Source: Verrucomicrobiota bacterium
Lineage (GTDB): Bacteria; Verrucomicrobiota; Verrucomicrobiia; Verrucomicrobiales; Akkermansiaceae
Assembly: GCA_004294095.1 (NCBI GenBank)
Contig: RDZR01000059.1
Location: 1-32,372 of the forward strand
Reading direction: 5' to 3'
Length of the DNA: 32,372 nt
Shown: piece after piece, positions 16,612-24,455 of the stretch
How positions within the stretch are numbered: the first letter of the stretch is position 1
How the letters are laid out: the number at the start of each line of letters is the position of its first letter
The notes under the pieces: generated by a model
Told to the model about the DNA's origin: nothing
Database searches by the model: none
What the model saw: only the letters and a program-made list of their open reading frames with translations
Made by a program: the position numbers and the translations under genes

Positions 16612-17970
16612 ATGCCGCTCGCAGTGATTAACGTCGTCGGCCTTTCGGCATCTTTGTTAGATGAGCGCATGCCGCGGCTATCTTTCTTTGCCGAGCGGGT
16701 GGGATTGCAATCGTATCGTCCCGAATTTCCAGCGCTCACCTGCAGTGCGCAGGCCTCGATGCTCACGGGCCGCACGCCCGCAGAGCACGGCATTGTCGGC
16801 AATGGTTGGTATGATCGAGAGACGGCCGAGGTGCGATTTTGGAAACAAAGCAACGCCATCATTCACGGCGAAAAAATTTGGGATCATCTGCGAGCAAGCG
16901 TGCCCGGCTTTTCATGTGCGAATTTTTTCTGGTGGTTCAACATGCACTCGACGGTGGATTTTTCGGTGACTCCACGGCCGTTGTATCCGGCAGATGGGCG
17001 GAAAGTTTTTGATGTGCACACGCAGCCGATGGAGCTGCGTGAATCGCTCAAGCAAGATCTCGGGCCATTTCCTTTTCCCCAATTTTGGGGCCCCGCGGCA
17101 GGCATTGCTTCATCGCAGTGGATCGCTCAAGCCGCACGCTGGGTCGATGCCCGCCATGCTCCGATGCTGCAATTGATTTACCTGCCGCACCTCGATTATG
17201 GCCTGCAGCGCGATGGGCCGGATGCCCCACAAATGGTGGCGGAGCTGTCTGCGATCGATCAAACGGCGGGCGATTTGATTGATTACTATGAATCTAGTGG
17301 TTTTGATGTGATGGTGCTCTCGGAGTATGGAATATCCGCCGTTTCCAAGCCGGTGCATCTCAACCGCGCATTTCGCGAAGCTGGCTGGATTCAAATCAAA
17401 CATGAGCTCGGCCGCGAAACGCTCGATGCAGGTGGTAGCCAGGTTTTTGCGATCGCGGATCATCAGGTGGCTCACGTTTATGTGAAGCAGTCATCGATGT
17501 TAGACGCGGTGAAAAAATTGTTAGAAAATTTACTCGGCGTCGAGCGATGCGTGCCAGCGAGTGAAATCTGGGCAGAGGGAATCGGCCGCGAGCGAGCTGG
17601 GGATTTGATTGTGATTGCGGAAAAAGATGCGTGGTTCACCTACTATTTTTGGAATGATGATGCAGTCGCGCCTGACTACGCCCGCACCATCGATATCCAT
17701 CGCAAACCCGGCTATGATCCGTGCGAATTGCATATTGATCCAGCACTCCGCTTTCCTCAATGGCAGATCGGAAGACATCTGTTGAAAAAGAAGATAGGAT
17801 TTCGCTCGCTGTTAGAAGTGATCCCGCTCGATGCCACACTCGTTCGCGGCTCGCATGGCCGCTCAGATGTGCCCGTCGGCGAGCAACCGGTGGTGATCGG
17901 TAGCAAGCACACGATTCGCTGCGCCGCAGATATTTTTGAAGCGATGATTAGGCATGCGTCGCCAGCTTAG
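16612..17970 (+). CDS. Type I phosphodiesterase/nucleotide-pyrophosphatase family protein, EboF-like
   Basis: 452 residues of the alkaline-phosphatase superfamily. Thr43 in FPALTCSAQAS, followed by LTGRTPAEHG, is the expected nucleophile. The central block ANFFWWFNMHSTVDFSVTP plus RPLYPADGRK, and later LPHLDYGLQ and TIDIHRKPGYDP, match from memory the phosphodiesterase of the ebo gene cluster (EboF). That cluster acts in precursor export or metabolism in cyanobacteria and other bacteria. Several usual metal ligands differ: the N-terminal Asp is Asn7 and the usual SDHG reads SEYG (236-239). No other ebo genes are visible. No signal peptide. It is the last gene of the plus-strand run, and its end overlaps the convergent oppF by 23 bases. 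Confidence 0.85.
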   Translation: MPLAVINVVGLSASLLDERMPRLSFFAERVGLQSYRPEFPALTCSAQASMLTGRTPAEHGIVGNGWYDRETAEVRFWKQSNAIIHGEKIWDHLRASVPGFSCANFFWWFNMHSTVDFSVTPRPLYPADGRKVFDVHTQPMELRESLKQDLGPFPFPQFWGPAAGIASSQWIAQAARWVDARHAPMLQLIYLPHLDYGLQRDGPDAPQMVAELSAIDQTAGDLIDYYESSGFDVMVLSEYGISAVSKPVHLNRAFREAGWIQIKHELGRETLDAGGSQVFAIADHQVAHVYVKQSSMLDAVKKLLENLLGVERCVPASEIWAEGIGRERAGDLIVIAEKDAWFTYYFWNDDAVAPDYARTIDIHRKPGYDPCELHIDPALRFPQWQIGRHLLKKKIGFRSLLEVIPLDATLVRGSHGRSDVPVGEQPVVIGSKHTIRCAADIFEAMIRHASPA

Positions 17971-18973
17971 CAGGGGCCGCTAACATTTCAAAATCACTCA
18001 CTGATAGACTGCAAGGATCCGCCGCCACCCAATGGTCGGGTGCAATTTCCTTCAACGATAAATCCATGCCGATGGTTTCCTCGTAGCGCGGATGCCCGAT
18101 GCGGTGGCCAAATGCACTGCCCGCCGGCGGATTGATTGGCGATGGAATATCTCCCTGCAAAATGAGCCGCTTCCCTTCGCGGCGCTGATCCGTCGATGGA
18201 ATCGCGGAGAGCAATGCCTGCGTGTAGCCGTGGCGTGCGTTCTGATAGATCGAGGATGCCTTGGCGAGCTCGACCAATTTTCCCAAATACATCACGGCCA
18301 CTCGGTCACTCACGTGTTTCACCACCGATAAATCGTGGGAGATAAATAGATAGGCGATGCCTAAATCGCGTTGCAGCTCTAACAGAAGATTGATGATTTG
18401 TGATTGAACCGAGACATCGAGTGCCGAGACAGGTTCATCACAAATGATCAGCTTCGGTTCCAAGGCCAAGGCTCGTGCGATGCCGATGCGCTGACGCTGG
18501 CCACCTGAAAATTCAAACGAATAGCGATCGCTCGAGCTGCGCTGCAAGCCGACGCGATCTAACAATTGATGAACTTTTTGAGTCTGCTGCGCACGGTTGC
18601 CGATGCGATGAATAACCAGTGGCTCGGCGATCAAATCTCGCACGCTCATGCGCGGATTGAGCGATTCCGCCGGATCTTGGAAAACCATTTGAAAATCTTT
18701 TCTCAGAGCTCGCAATTTCATCTGGCTCATCATCGTGATGTCAGTTTGCTGAAAGTGGATCGAGCCAGATGTCGGCTTGAGCAAACGAATCAGCGCCTTT
18801 CCCAAAGTCGATTTCCCACATCCAGATTCGCCGACAAGACCCAACGTCTCGCCCGGGGAAATTTCTAACGAAACACCATCGACGGCGTGCACCGCTGCCA
18901 CCGCCCGCTTGATGATGCCACTTTTCACAGGAAAGTGGACGCGTAAGTCAGAGCATTCGAGAATAGGTGTCAT
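17948..18973 (-). CDS. oppF: Peptide ABC transporter ATPase, OppF/DppF type
   Basis: 341 residues. Walker A GESGCGKS (48-55), signature FSGGQRQR (155-162) and Walker B LIICDEP (175-181), with the extended C-terminal region of peptide-transporter ATPases. It should pair with OppD to drive the YejB/YejE permease. The C-terminal region normally carries a cysteine cluster; here the equivalent reads AGSAFGHRIGHPRYEE, and only one late Cys (321) remains, so any Fe-S function is absent. In E. coli the two ATPase halves are fused as YejF; here they are separate genes, each complete. The gene stands 30 bases after the methyltransferase stop rather than next to oppD, because the restriction-modification pair lies between them. 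Expression may now depend on readthrough or on the insert. Confidence 0.93.
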   Translation of the reverse strand: MTPILECSDLRVHFPVKSGIIKRAVAAVHAVDGVSLEISPGETLGLVGESGCGKSTLGKALIRLLKPTSGSIHFQQTDITMMSQMKLRALRKDFQMVFQDPAESLNPRMSVRDLIAEPLVIHRIGNRAQQTQKVHQLLDRVGLQRSSSDRYSFEFSGGQRQRIGIARALALEPKLIICDEPVSALDVSVQSQIINLLLELQRDLGIAYLFISHDLSVVKHVSDRVAVMYLGKLVELAKASSIYQNARHGYTQALLSAIPSTDQRREGKRLILQGDIPSPINPPAGSAFGHRIGHPRYEETIGMDLSLKEIAPDHWVAADPCSLSVSDFEMLAAPAKLATHA

Positions 18974-19002
18974 GCAGTCTAGATCAGAAGGTAGGCTAGG
19001 AA

Positions 19003-20535
19003 TTAGGAGCGGCGCATTGTTCGATATTTCAGTTCTTGCTCCATGAGCAACGACATCTGCGTATCGACACCACTGTCATCTTCGCTGTATGACTGACAAA
19101 TTTTTTGAAGGTTGTCGATTCTACCCAAGACTCGTGCCAATTCCACAATAGACAAGCGGCGCAGGACATCCACAGTGATCGGTCTTTTTGAGTCTGTAAA
19201 AATCAACGAATTCAGAAACGCGGTTGCCACATCCGAAGACAGAAGCTCATAGACAAGCTCTGCTTCCTCTTTGCAGCAGCAAGGAATTGAATAGCATGTG
19301 TCATCGACCATGACAGGGCGACCATCAGTTGGTGCAACCAAAACAAACGAAATCCTCTTGTAGAGTCCAGAAATACAAACCTTCCAAGGAGAAAAAGAAT
19401 AGGAACCAATTCCAAACACGCAGAACCTAGGGCGATTCTGATAAATAGAACTCTTCCTTGCATCCAGAGTGTCTGCGTGCTCCATCAAATAAGCCCACGT
19501 CTTGGGGGCCTTTCTCTTAATCTCTGACGTATTGTCTCCGGTATGTCTTTGGGTGACTAAAACCGACTTGCGGATGGCAATACGACCGTTGCCAAGATCA
19601 GATGACTTAAGCAACGGAAATACATAGTCATCCTCAATATCGGCCTCGTTGCCATACCCGTTAATCAATCGCCCATTCTTTTTGGTGAATTCCATCACTT
19701 TTGAGGCATCGTGTTTAATGCCAGAACGCCAAGTATAAATGGATGACCCTCCATCAAGATGACGATAAGCCTCGTAAGAATCTATGTCTGAAACTAAATC
19801 GCCGTCGATGAAACCTATCCGCGTTTGATTGGATTCAAAATCTAGGGCGGCATGAACAGTGGCCGCGCGATCAGAAATCTTTTTGCCGGTGGTAAAAAAT
19901 AGGCAGGCATCTACTGAAACATCAAATTCAGCTTTCGCATCGATTTTAAACAAATGAGAGTCTTTCCGGCCTCCTTCAGTTTTCCAAAAATGTTTAAGAA
20001 CCTTGCGGGCGGTCATTGTCTTGCAAAGCATGGCAATCGCGCCAGTCGAAGGAAGTGCCTCAATGAGACGAATCAGCATCCATTCTGCGATGTCAAAGTT
20101 CGCTTTACCTGTCCGCGCATCTAGGCCCCTCAAGCCTTGAAAATTCGTTTTCTTTGGAAGATTACTACTTCCGAGCTGGCCTAGATCGGAATTAGTAACC
20201 CAAGGAGGATTACCGATGACAAGAACTCTAGGCTTGTCCGATTTTGACAGATTGGACACCCAATCTTCAGTGAAAAAATCTCGATGATGCACTTCCACAT
20301 TTAATCCTGCTAAGCGGAGACGAGAAGCTTCAACATAATGGTTATTGATCTCGTAGCCCTCGTAGCTTGCAGTTCTATTCCAGTAATTTGCCGCAGCTCC
20401 TAAAAACCCACCGATTCCAGATGTGGGCTCAACTACATAATCGGGATTCTCGAAGAGCTTATCGATGAGGGCGATAGCTCTGATTGCCAAACTATCTGGC
20501 GTCTGAAAGTCCCCGAATTCTTTTTTCTCATTCAT
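19003..20535 (-). CDS. N6-adenine DNA methyltransferase of a type II restriction-modification system
   Basis: 510 residues from the ATG at 20535 (MNEKKEFGDFQTP), fixed by an ATGA overlap with the endonuclease gene. The SAM-binding motif I is VVEPTSGIGGF (34-44), preceded by FGDFQTP as in many N6-adenine methylases; the catalytic motif IV is NPPW (109-112). The remaining roughly 390 residues would hold the target-recognition region; the specificity is not readable. It protects host DNA from the partner nuclease. Sampled lines here are about 40-42% GC against 52-62% in the flanks, and the enriched word TGTTAGA is absent, so the gene looks acquired. It sits between oppD and oppF in the same orientation. 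Confidence 0.88.
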   Translation of the reverse strand: MNEKKEFGDFQTPDSLAIRAIALIDKLFENPDYVVEPTSGIGGFLGAAANYWNRTASYEGYEINNHYVEASRLRLAGLNVEVHHRDFFTEDWVSNLSKSDKPRVLVIGNPPWVTNSDLGQLGSSNLPKKTNFQGLRGLDARTGKANFDIAEWMLIRLIEALPSTGAIAMLCKTMTARKVLKHFWKTEGGRKDSHLFKIDAKAEFDVSVDACLFFTTGKKISDRAATVHAALDFESNQTRIGFIDGDLVSDIDSYEAYRHLDGGSSIYTWRSGIKHDASKVMEFTKKNGRLINGYGNEADIEDDYVFPLLKSSDLGNGRIAIRKSVLVTQRHTGDNTSEIKRKAPKTWAYLMEHADTLDARKSSIYQNRPRFCVFGIGSYSFSPWKVCISGLYKRISFVLVAPTDGRPVMVDDTCYSIPCCCKEEAELVYELLSSDVATAFLNSLIFTDSKRPITVDVLRRLSIVELARVLGRIDNLQKICQSYSEDDSGVDTQMSLLMEQELKYRTMRRS

Positions 20536-21182
20536 AGTGCCTCGATTCCTGGTATCGCACCGGCCTGCTGAATCACACGGCTGTATTGAAGCCGCCATTG
20601 CAAGGCATTGGAAATGGTTAGGTATCCAATATCCGGTGGATTCGCGAGCACCTCTTCTGCCAGTGTCTGCGCCTGAATATCGTCTAGCGGTAGCATTCGC
20701 TCGGCGAAAAATGCCAAAACGTCATCCAAATTGCCATTGTTATCAATGACGCGAGCAAGGCCAGAAGTGGTCTGGAAATCCGCTGTTCGAGTTCGATCTA
20801 CAAAAATAGTGTGGAGAATATTCAATCTGGCTGTTTTGGATGCCTCGTCATCGGTCTTCTCGTAAACGAAAACAAGTAGGTTGTAGCCGAGTCCGTAAAT
20901 CTTTTGCCTAGCAGATTTGAAAGGGCAGGATGACTGAGGCTGGCGAATGCTTGTCACCTTGATATCGACCTCAAGTTTTGGGAAATCGATTCCTTTCGCC
21001 GATGACCCTGCCGCGTAGCGGTATTTGGTGTGCAAATAGGCTTGAAATTTGTGCTCAAGGTATGTCCCGACAGCCTTGCCATCTGTGACACCATATAGCG
21101 ATGGCTCAGGAAATGCGGACTTTCGGGCCGCGAATTTTTGAGCTTCAGCTTTGAGTCTGGATACTGTGAGTGCGCTGGGCAT
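20532..21182 (-). CDS. Putative type II restriction endonuclease, PD-(D/E)XK-like
   Basis: 216 residues. A PD-(D/E)XK-type core is visible: Glu43 in GTYLEHKF, Asp66 in AKGIDFP, then Asp73-x-Lys75 in EVDIKVTS. It is followed by a QPQSSCPF stretch and ARQKIYGLGYNLLVF, whose strand/helix order fits the fold. I cannot give the recognition site. It precedes the methyltransferase in the transcript and overlaps it by 4 bases, the reverse of the order that would safely make the methylase first. No control protein gene is visible. The start at 21182 (MPSALTVSRLKAEAQ) has no Shine-Dalgarno; it follows a region with inverted repeats at 21253-21295. Identification rests on the motif and on the adjacent methylase. 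Confidence 0.78.
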   Translation of the reverse strand: MPSALTVSRLKAEAQKFAARKSAFPEPSLYGVTDGKAVGTYLEHKFQAYLHTKYRYAAGSSAKGIDFPKLEVDIKVTSIRQPQSSCPFKSARQKIYGLGYNLLVFVYEKTDDEASKTARLNILHTIFVDRTRTADFQTTSGLARVIDNNGNLDDVLAFFAERMLPLDDIQAQTLAEEVLANPPDIGYLTISNALQWRLQYSRVIQQAGAIPGIEAL

Positions 21183-21252
21183 AAAAATTTTTCATTGAAC
21201 TTCAAAAAAGCGCCTCAACAACGTGGCATGGGCTGATGTAAGACCTTCTTTT

Positions 21253-21295
21253 TGCTTATTCTAATATGCGAAATGCAGATAAGCATTTTCTGCAT
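21253..21295. promoter_or_regulatory. Interlocked inverted repeats upstream of the endonuclease gene
   Basis: Two 7-base perfect inverted repeats interlock: TGCTTAT (21253-21259) with ATAAGCA (21279-21285), and ATGCAGA (21273-21279) with TCTGCAT (21289-21295). They lie in the 172-base gap between the end of oppD and the endonuclease start. A TAGAAT resembling a -10 element (minus strand, 21258-21263) overlaps the first arm. They may be an operator for the restriction-modification genes or a terminator of the upstream operon. No protein-binding evidence is available. Confidence 0.35.
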
Positions 21296-21354
21296 CAACA
21301 AAACCCCAATGGCGGAGCGCATCAATGATGGAATCTGATTTCTCAGCATATCAG

Positions 21355-22344
21355 TTAGATGGAAAGGTTGCACAGAGGACAATTTTCCACCCAATGGCCT
21401 GGGCGGCACTCGATGAGGCTTGGACGCTCGTTGGGCCGCGGGGGAGTGCGGCCCAAGCGTTGGCAAAATCGGCAGCCATGCGTGTAGTCTTTGAGCGCCG
21501 CGACCATGCCGGGAATCGTCGGCAATATCGACTTCGGTTGCACATCTGGCTTTGGCACGGAGCGCAGTAAACCTTGCGTGTAGGCGTGGCATGGGTTGCT
21601 AAACACATCCCGCACTGGGCCGCGCTCGACCACGCGGCCTGCATACATGACGACGATTTGATCGCAGCTCTCAGCGATCACGCCAAGATCGTGCGTGATC
21701 AGTAGCATGGCCATGTTCGACTCCTGCTTGAGGTTATCTAACAGTTCAAGGATTTGCGCTTGCACCGTCACATCCAGCGCCGTCGTTGGCTCATCAGCGA
21801 TCAATAGTTGAGGACGGCAGGCGATTGCCATCGCAATGACGACCCGCTGCCTCATGCCTCCCGAAAGCTGGTGCGGATAGTCCGCCATGCGCAATGCGGG
21901 GGAGGGGATTTTAACCAAATCTAACAAATGCGTCGCTTGATCCCATGCATCCTTGTTAGAAATTTTCTGATGGATGCGCAACACTTCCGCGACTTGCTTG
22001 CCAATGCGATGGACGGGATTGAGCGCGGCCATCGGTTCTTGGAAAATCACTCCGATTTCTTTGCCGCGCACCTTGCACATGGCATCATGGCTGACATGTG
22101 TTAGATCGCGGCCATTGAACATCACCTGCCCGCCCAAAATCCGGCCGGACGGCTGTGGTAAGAGGCGCACAATCGACATCGCCGTGACACTTTTCCCACA
22201 GCCCGATTCGCCAACGATCCCGACTGTTTGGCCAGCATTCACCGAGAACGAAACGTGATCTACGGCCCGCAGCATGCCGGCATCGGTCTCAAAAGAGGTG
22301 ATGAGCTGATCGACTTCTAACAACGCTTTAGCAGGTGCATTCAT
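21355..22344 (-). CDS. oppD: Peptide ABC transporter ATPase, OppD/DppD type
   Basis: 329 residues. Walker A GESGCGKS (45-52), signature LSGGMRQR (160-167) and Walker B LLIADEP (180-186). The C-terminal extension holds the cysteine-rich patch [10 protein letters not shown] (Cys291, Cys294) plus Cys313, Cys322 and Cys325. This resembles the Fe-S-type region known in DppD-like ATPases. It would pair with OppF. Its start overlaps the end of the yejA gene as ATGA (22341-22344), which fixes the start and indicates coupled translation. The stop TAA sits inside ATCTAACT, a near copy of the enriched word. Downstream lies the restriction-modification insert rather than oppF. Confidence 0.94.
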   Translation of the reverse strand: MNAPAKALLEVDQLITSFETDAGMLRAVDHVSFSVNAGQTVGIVGESGCGKSVTAMSIVRLLPQPSGRILGGQVMFNGRDLTHVSHDAMCKVRGKEIGVIFQEPMAALNPVHRIGKQVAEVLRIHQKISNKDAWDQATHLLDLVKIPSPALRMADYPHQLSGGMRQRVVIAMAIACRPQLLIADEPTTALDVTVQAQILELLDNLKQESNMAMLLITHDLGVIAESCDQIVVMYAGRVVERGPVRDVFSNPCHAYTQGLLRSVPKPDVQPKSILPTIPGMVAALKDYTHGCRFCQRLGRTPPRPNERPSLIECRPGHWVENCPLCNLSI

Positions 22345-24455
22345 TCAGGATCTGGCTCGGGCGTGTTTGATGCAGGCAGCGTGCGAAATTGATCATACAA
22401 TTTCATCACTTCGGGAAATTTTTTACCGCTGCGCCGTGCGGCGAGGGTTTCTTGTTTGATTGAATCATCCACCCAAAAAACAAACGATTCGTGGGGATCA
22501 AATACCACTGCGGGGCTGAATTGAGTGAACTCAGAATCTGGCCATCGCACCCAACGCCAAGAACCCACACGGACGAAATCCACCGAGTAGCCTGGTGCGA
22601 AAAATCCTTCCTCGTGCATGATGTTTTGCAACGCCTTGCTCGCTTGGGCAAGCTCTTCGGTGCTGGTGGCCGTGCGGACTTTTTCACTGAGTGCATCCGT
22701 ATCTTTGCGGCTCCAAACGAAAATATTGTTGGTGTGAGGTTTGACGTTGCCCTTGGCATCGTAGGCATTGGTTGAGTGAAGAAACTGATAGAAATCCGGA
22801 GTCGGCGGACCGATCAGCCAGCTCGATAGCGTCATTTCATGTTGTTTGAGCATAACTTTTTTATAGACCACCGTGTCTTCTTGAGCATCGAGCCGGAGAT
22901 CGAATCCGCAGGCGAGTGCTTCTTCGCGGAGGATGGAAAATAAACTATCGAGCAATGGCATTGATGGATAGGTGACGGAAACGGAGAGGCGCGTGCCATC
23001 CGGTTTTTCTAAAATGCCATCGCGCCCCGGCACGGTGAAACCTGCTTCAGTAAAATATTGCCGCGCCTTTTCGATCGAATACGGCCGAGCCACAATCGAA
23101 GGATCGCTAAACAACGCGTAACCTTCGTTGAAGGCGTTGAGCCGCTGATAGTCGCCGCGGAACATCACCTGGATCACTTTTTCCCAGTTCATGGCGTGAT
23201 GGATGCCCACTCTCACCAAGCGATCATTCAAGGGGGCTTTGCTCACGTTCATGTAAAGTCCGCGCGGGATTTTCGGATAACGATTGAAAAAAGTGACTCG
23301 CTCGATGTAGCCATCAAAGATCGGCTCCACTTCAGATTTTTCATACCAAAGCTCCGGCCTGGTGAGCATCGCGGTATCCAGCTCGCCCACGCGAAAAAGC
23401 TCAAATGCCTTCGAGTCATCCCGCACCACCGTGTGCACCAATTGATCTGGATTAAAACGGTATTTGTAGTATTTGCGATCTTTCGCCCACCAATTTTTCA
23501 CTCGGCTTTGGGTGATAGAAACACCTTTGACAATGCCATCCGGCAGCAATTCGTATGCGCCGGTGGTCGGTGGAAATCGCCATTGGTATCTCTCTGAATA
23601 ATCGGGCCCATATTCTTGATAGAATCCTTCATGCGAGGGATTCAGTCCGCCCGCCAGCAAAGGCGCGTAAATTTGTGCTTCGGGCAGCGAGACGGAGAGT
23701 GTGGACTCATCGTAAATGGCAACTTGAGCGACATTTTCGCGGAAGTATTGCTTGGTGAAGGGATTGTTGACGTGATCCGAAACTCGCACATAAACAAAGC
23801 GCAAATAATCGATCGCGCGCACGCGGCTGCCGTCCGAATACGTCGCTTCAGGATCGATCTTAAAGTAAATCGTCCGGCCATCCGGCGATGTGGCCCAACG
23901 CGATGCGACGCCTGGAATTAACTGCATCGTGTCCGGATGCAAGGTAACGAGTGGCATCTCGATCGAGTCATACAAATCACCGCGGAAGGAATGATTCGAG
24001 TTTTCTCCAAATGGCCGAATCGTTGGCGGAAAAGCAGAAATCGCGCGGCGGAAGCTGCCACCTTTTTTGGCCTTGGGATCACCAATCTCCGGCTGATCCA
24101 TGCCGTCTTGCCACGCTAAATCAATCGGCAAATCGGCGGGCGTTGCGATCCTTAAAAAATCACCCAATCCAAGTCGGAATTCCCATTTCGATTGATTTTG
24201 GCGCAAGCCGGAAAGCGTGGTTTCTAGCGCTTCTTTGGATGGATCTGGCGCGCTTTCGAGTTCTTTCGTGGTCGCCTCAATTTCAGCGGCGGTTGATTTT
24301 TGTTGATCGAGCAACCATTCGCGGATGTAGCGGTTATACATCGGGATAAATCCCTGCAAATCGGCGGTTTTTTGCGCAGGCGGCTCAGAGCGCTCGCAGC
24401 CGGTGATGACCAGCGCGATGCAGCATGCCATGATGAATGAATGGAAAGTTCTCAT
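22341..24455 (-). CDS. yejA: Peptide-binding lipoprotein, YejA-like (solute-binding family 5)
   Basis: 704 residues. The leader MRTFHSFIMACCIALVITGC has a good lipobox (V-I-T-G-C) with Cys20 lipidated. About 100 residues of extra, Gln/Glu-rich N-terminal sequence come before the family 5 solute-binding domain, which begins near PKAKKGGSFRRA. The YejA-type landmarks GGSFRRA, GRTIYFKIDPEATYSDG and PTPDFYQFLHSTNAYD are present. It would capture peptides and hand them to the YejB/YejE permease. In E. coli and alphaproteobacteria this branch handles microcin C and murein peptides; the substrate here is inferred only. It is unusually placed after the two permease genes. It overlaps yejE by one base (TAATG) and oppD by four. 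Confidence 0.93.
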   Translation of the reverse strand: MRTFHSFIMACCIALVITGCERSEPPAQKTADLQGFIPMYNRYIREWLLDQQKSTAAEIEATTKELESAPDPSKEALETTLSGLRQNQSKWEFRLGLGDFLRIATPADLPIDLAWQDGMDQPEIGDPKAKKGGSFRRAISAFPPTIRPFGENSNHSFRGDLYDSIEMPLVTLHPDTMQLIPGVASRWATSPDGRTIYFKIDPEATYSDGSRVRAIDYLRFVYVRVSDHVNNPFTKQYFRENVAQVAIYDESTLSVSLPEAQIYAPLLAGGLNPSHEGFYQEYGPDYSERYQWRFPPTTGAYELLPDGIVKGVSITQSRVKNWWAKDRKYYKYRFNPDQLVHTVVRDDSKAFELFRVGELDTAMLTRPELWYEKSEVEPIFDGYIERVTFFNRYPKIPRGLYMNVSKAPLNDRLVRVGIHHAMNWEKVIQVMFRGDYQRLNAFNEGYALFSDPSIVARPYSIEKARQYFTEAGFTVPGRDGILEKPDGTRLSVSVTYPSMPLLDSLFSILREEALACGFDLRLDAQEDTVVYKKVMLKQHEMTLSSWLIGPPTPDFYQFLHSTNAYDAKGNVKPHTNNIFVWSRKDTDALSEKVRTATSTEELAQASKALQNIMHEEGFFAPGYSVDFVRVGSWRWVRWPDSEFTQFSPAVVFDPHESFVFWVDDSIKQETLAARRSGKKFPEVMKLYDQFRTLPASNTPEPDPE

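Noticed and set aside
21183-21354. A small gene or direct repeats marking the ends of the restriction-modification insert
   Set aside because: I found no convincing short frame and no matching target duplication between this gap and 18974-19002.
23058-23597. 179-residue plus-strand open frame opposite yejA
   Set aside because: It lies fully antisense to a clear solute-binding protein; the composition (His, Arg, Pro-rich) is that of a shadow frame.
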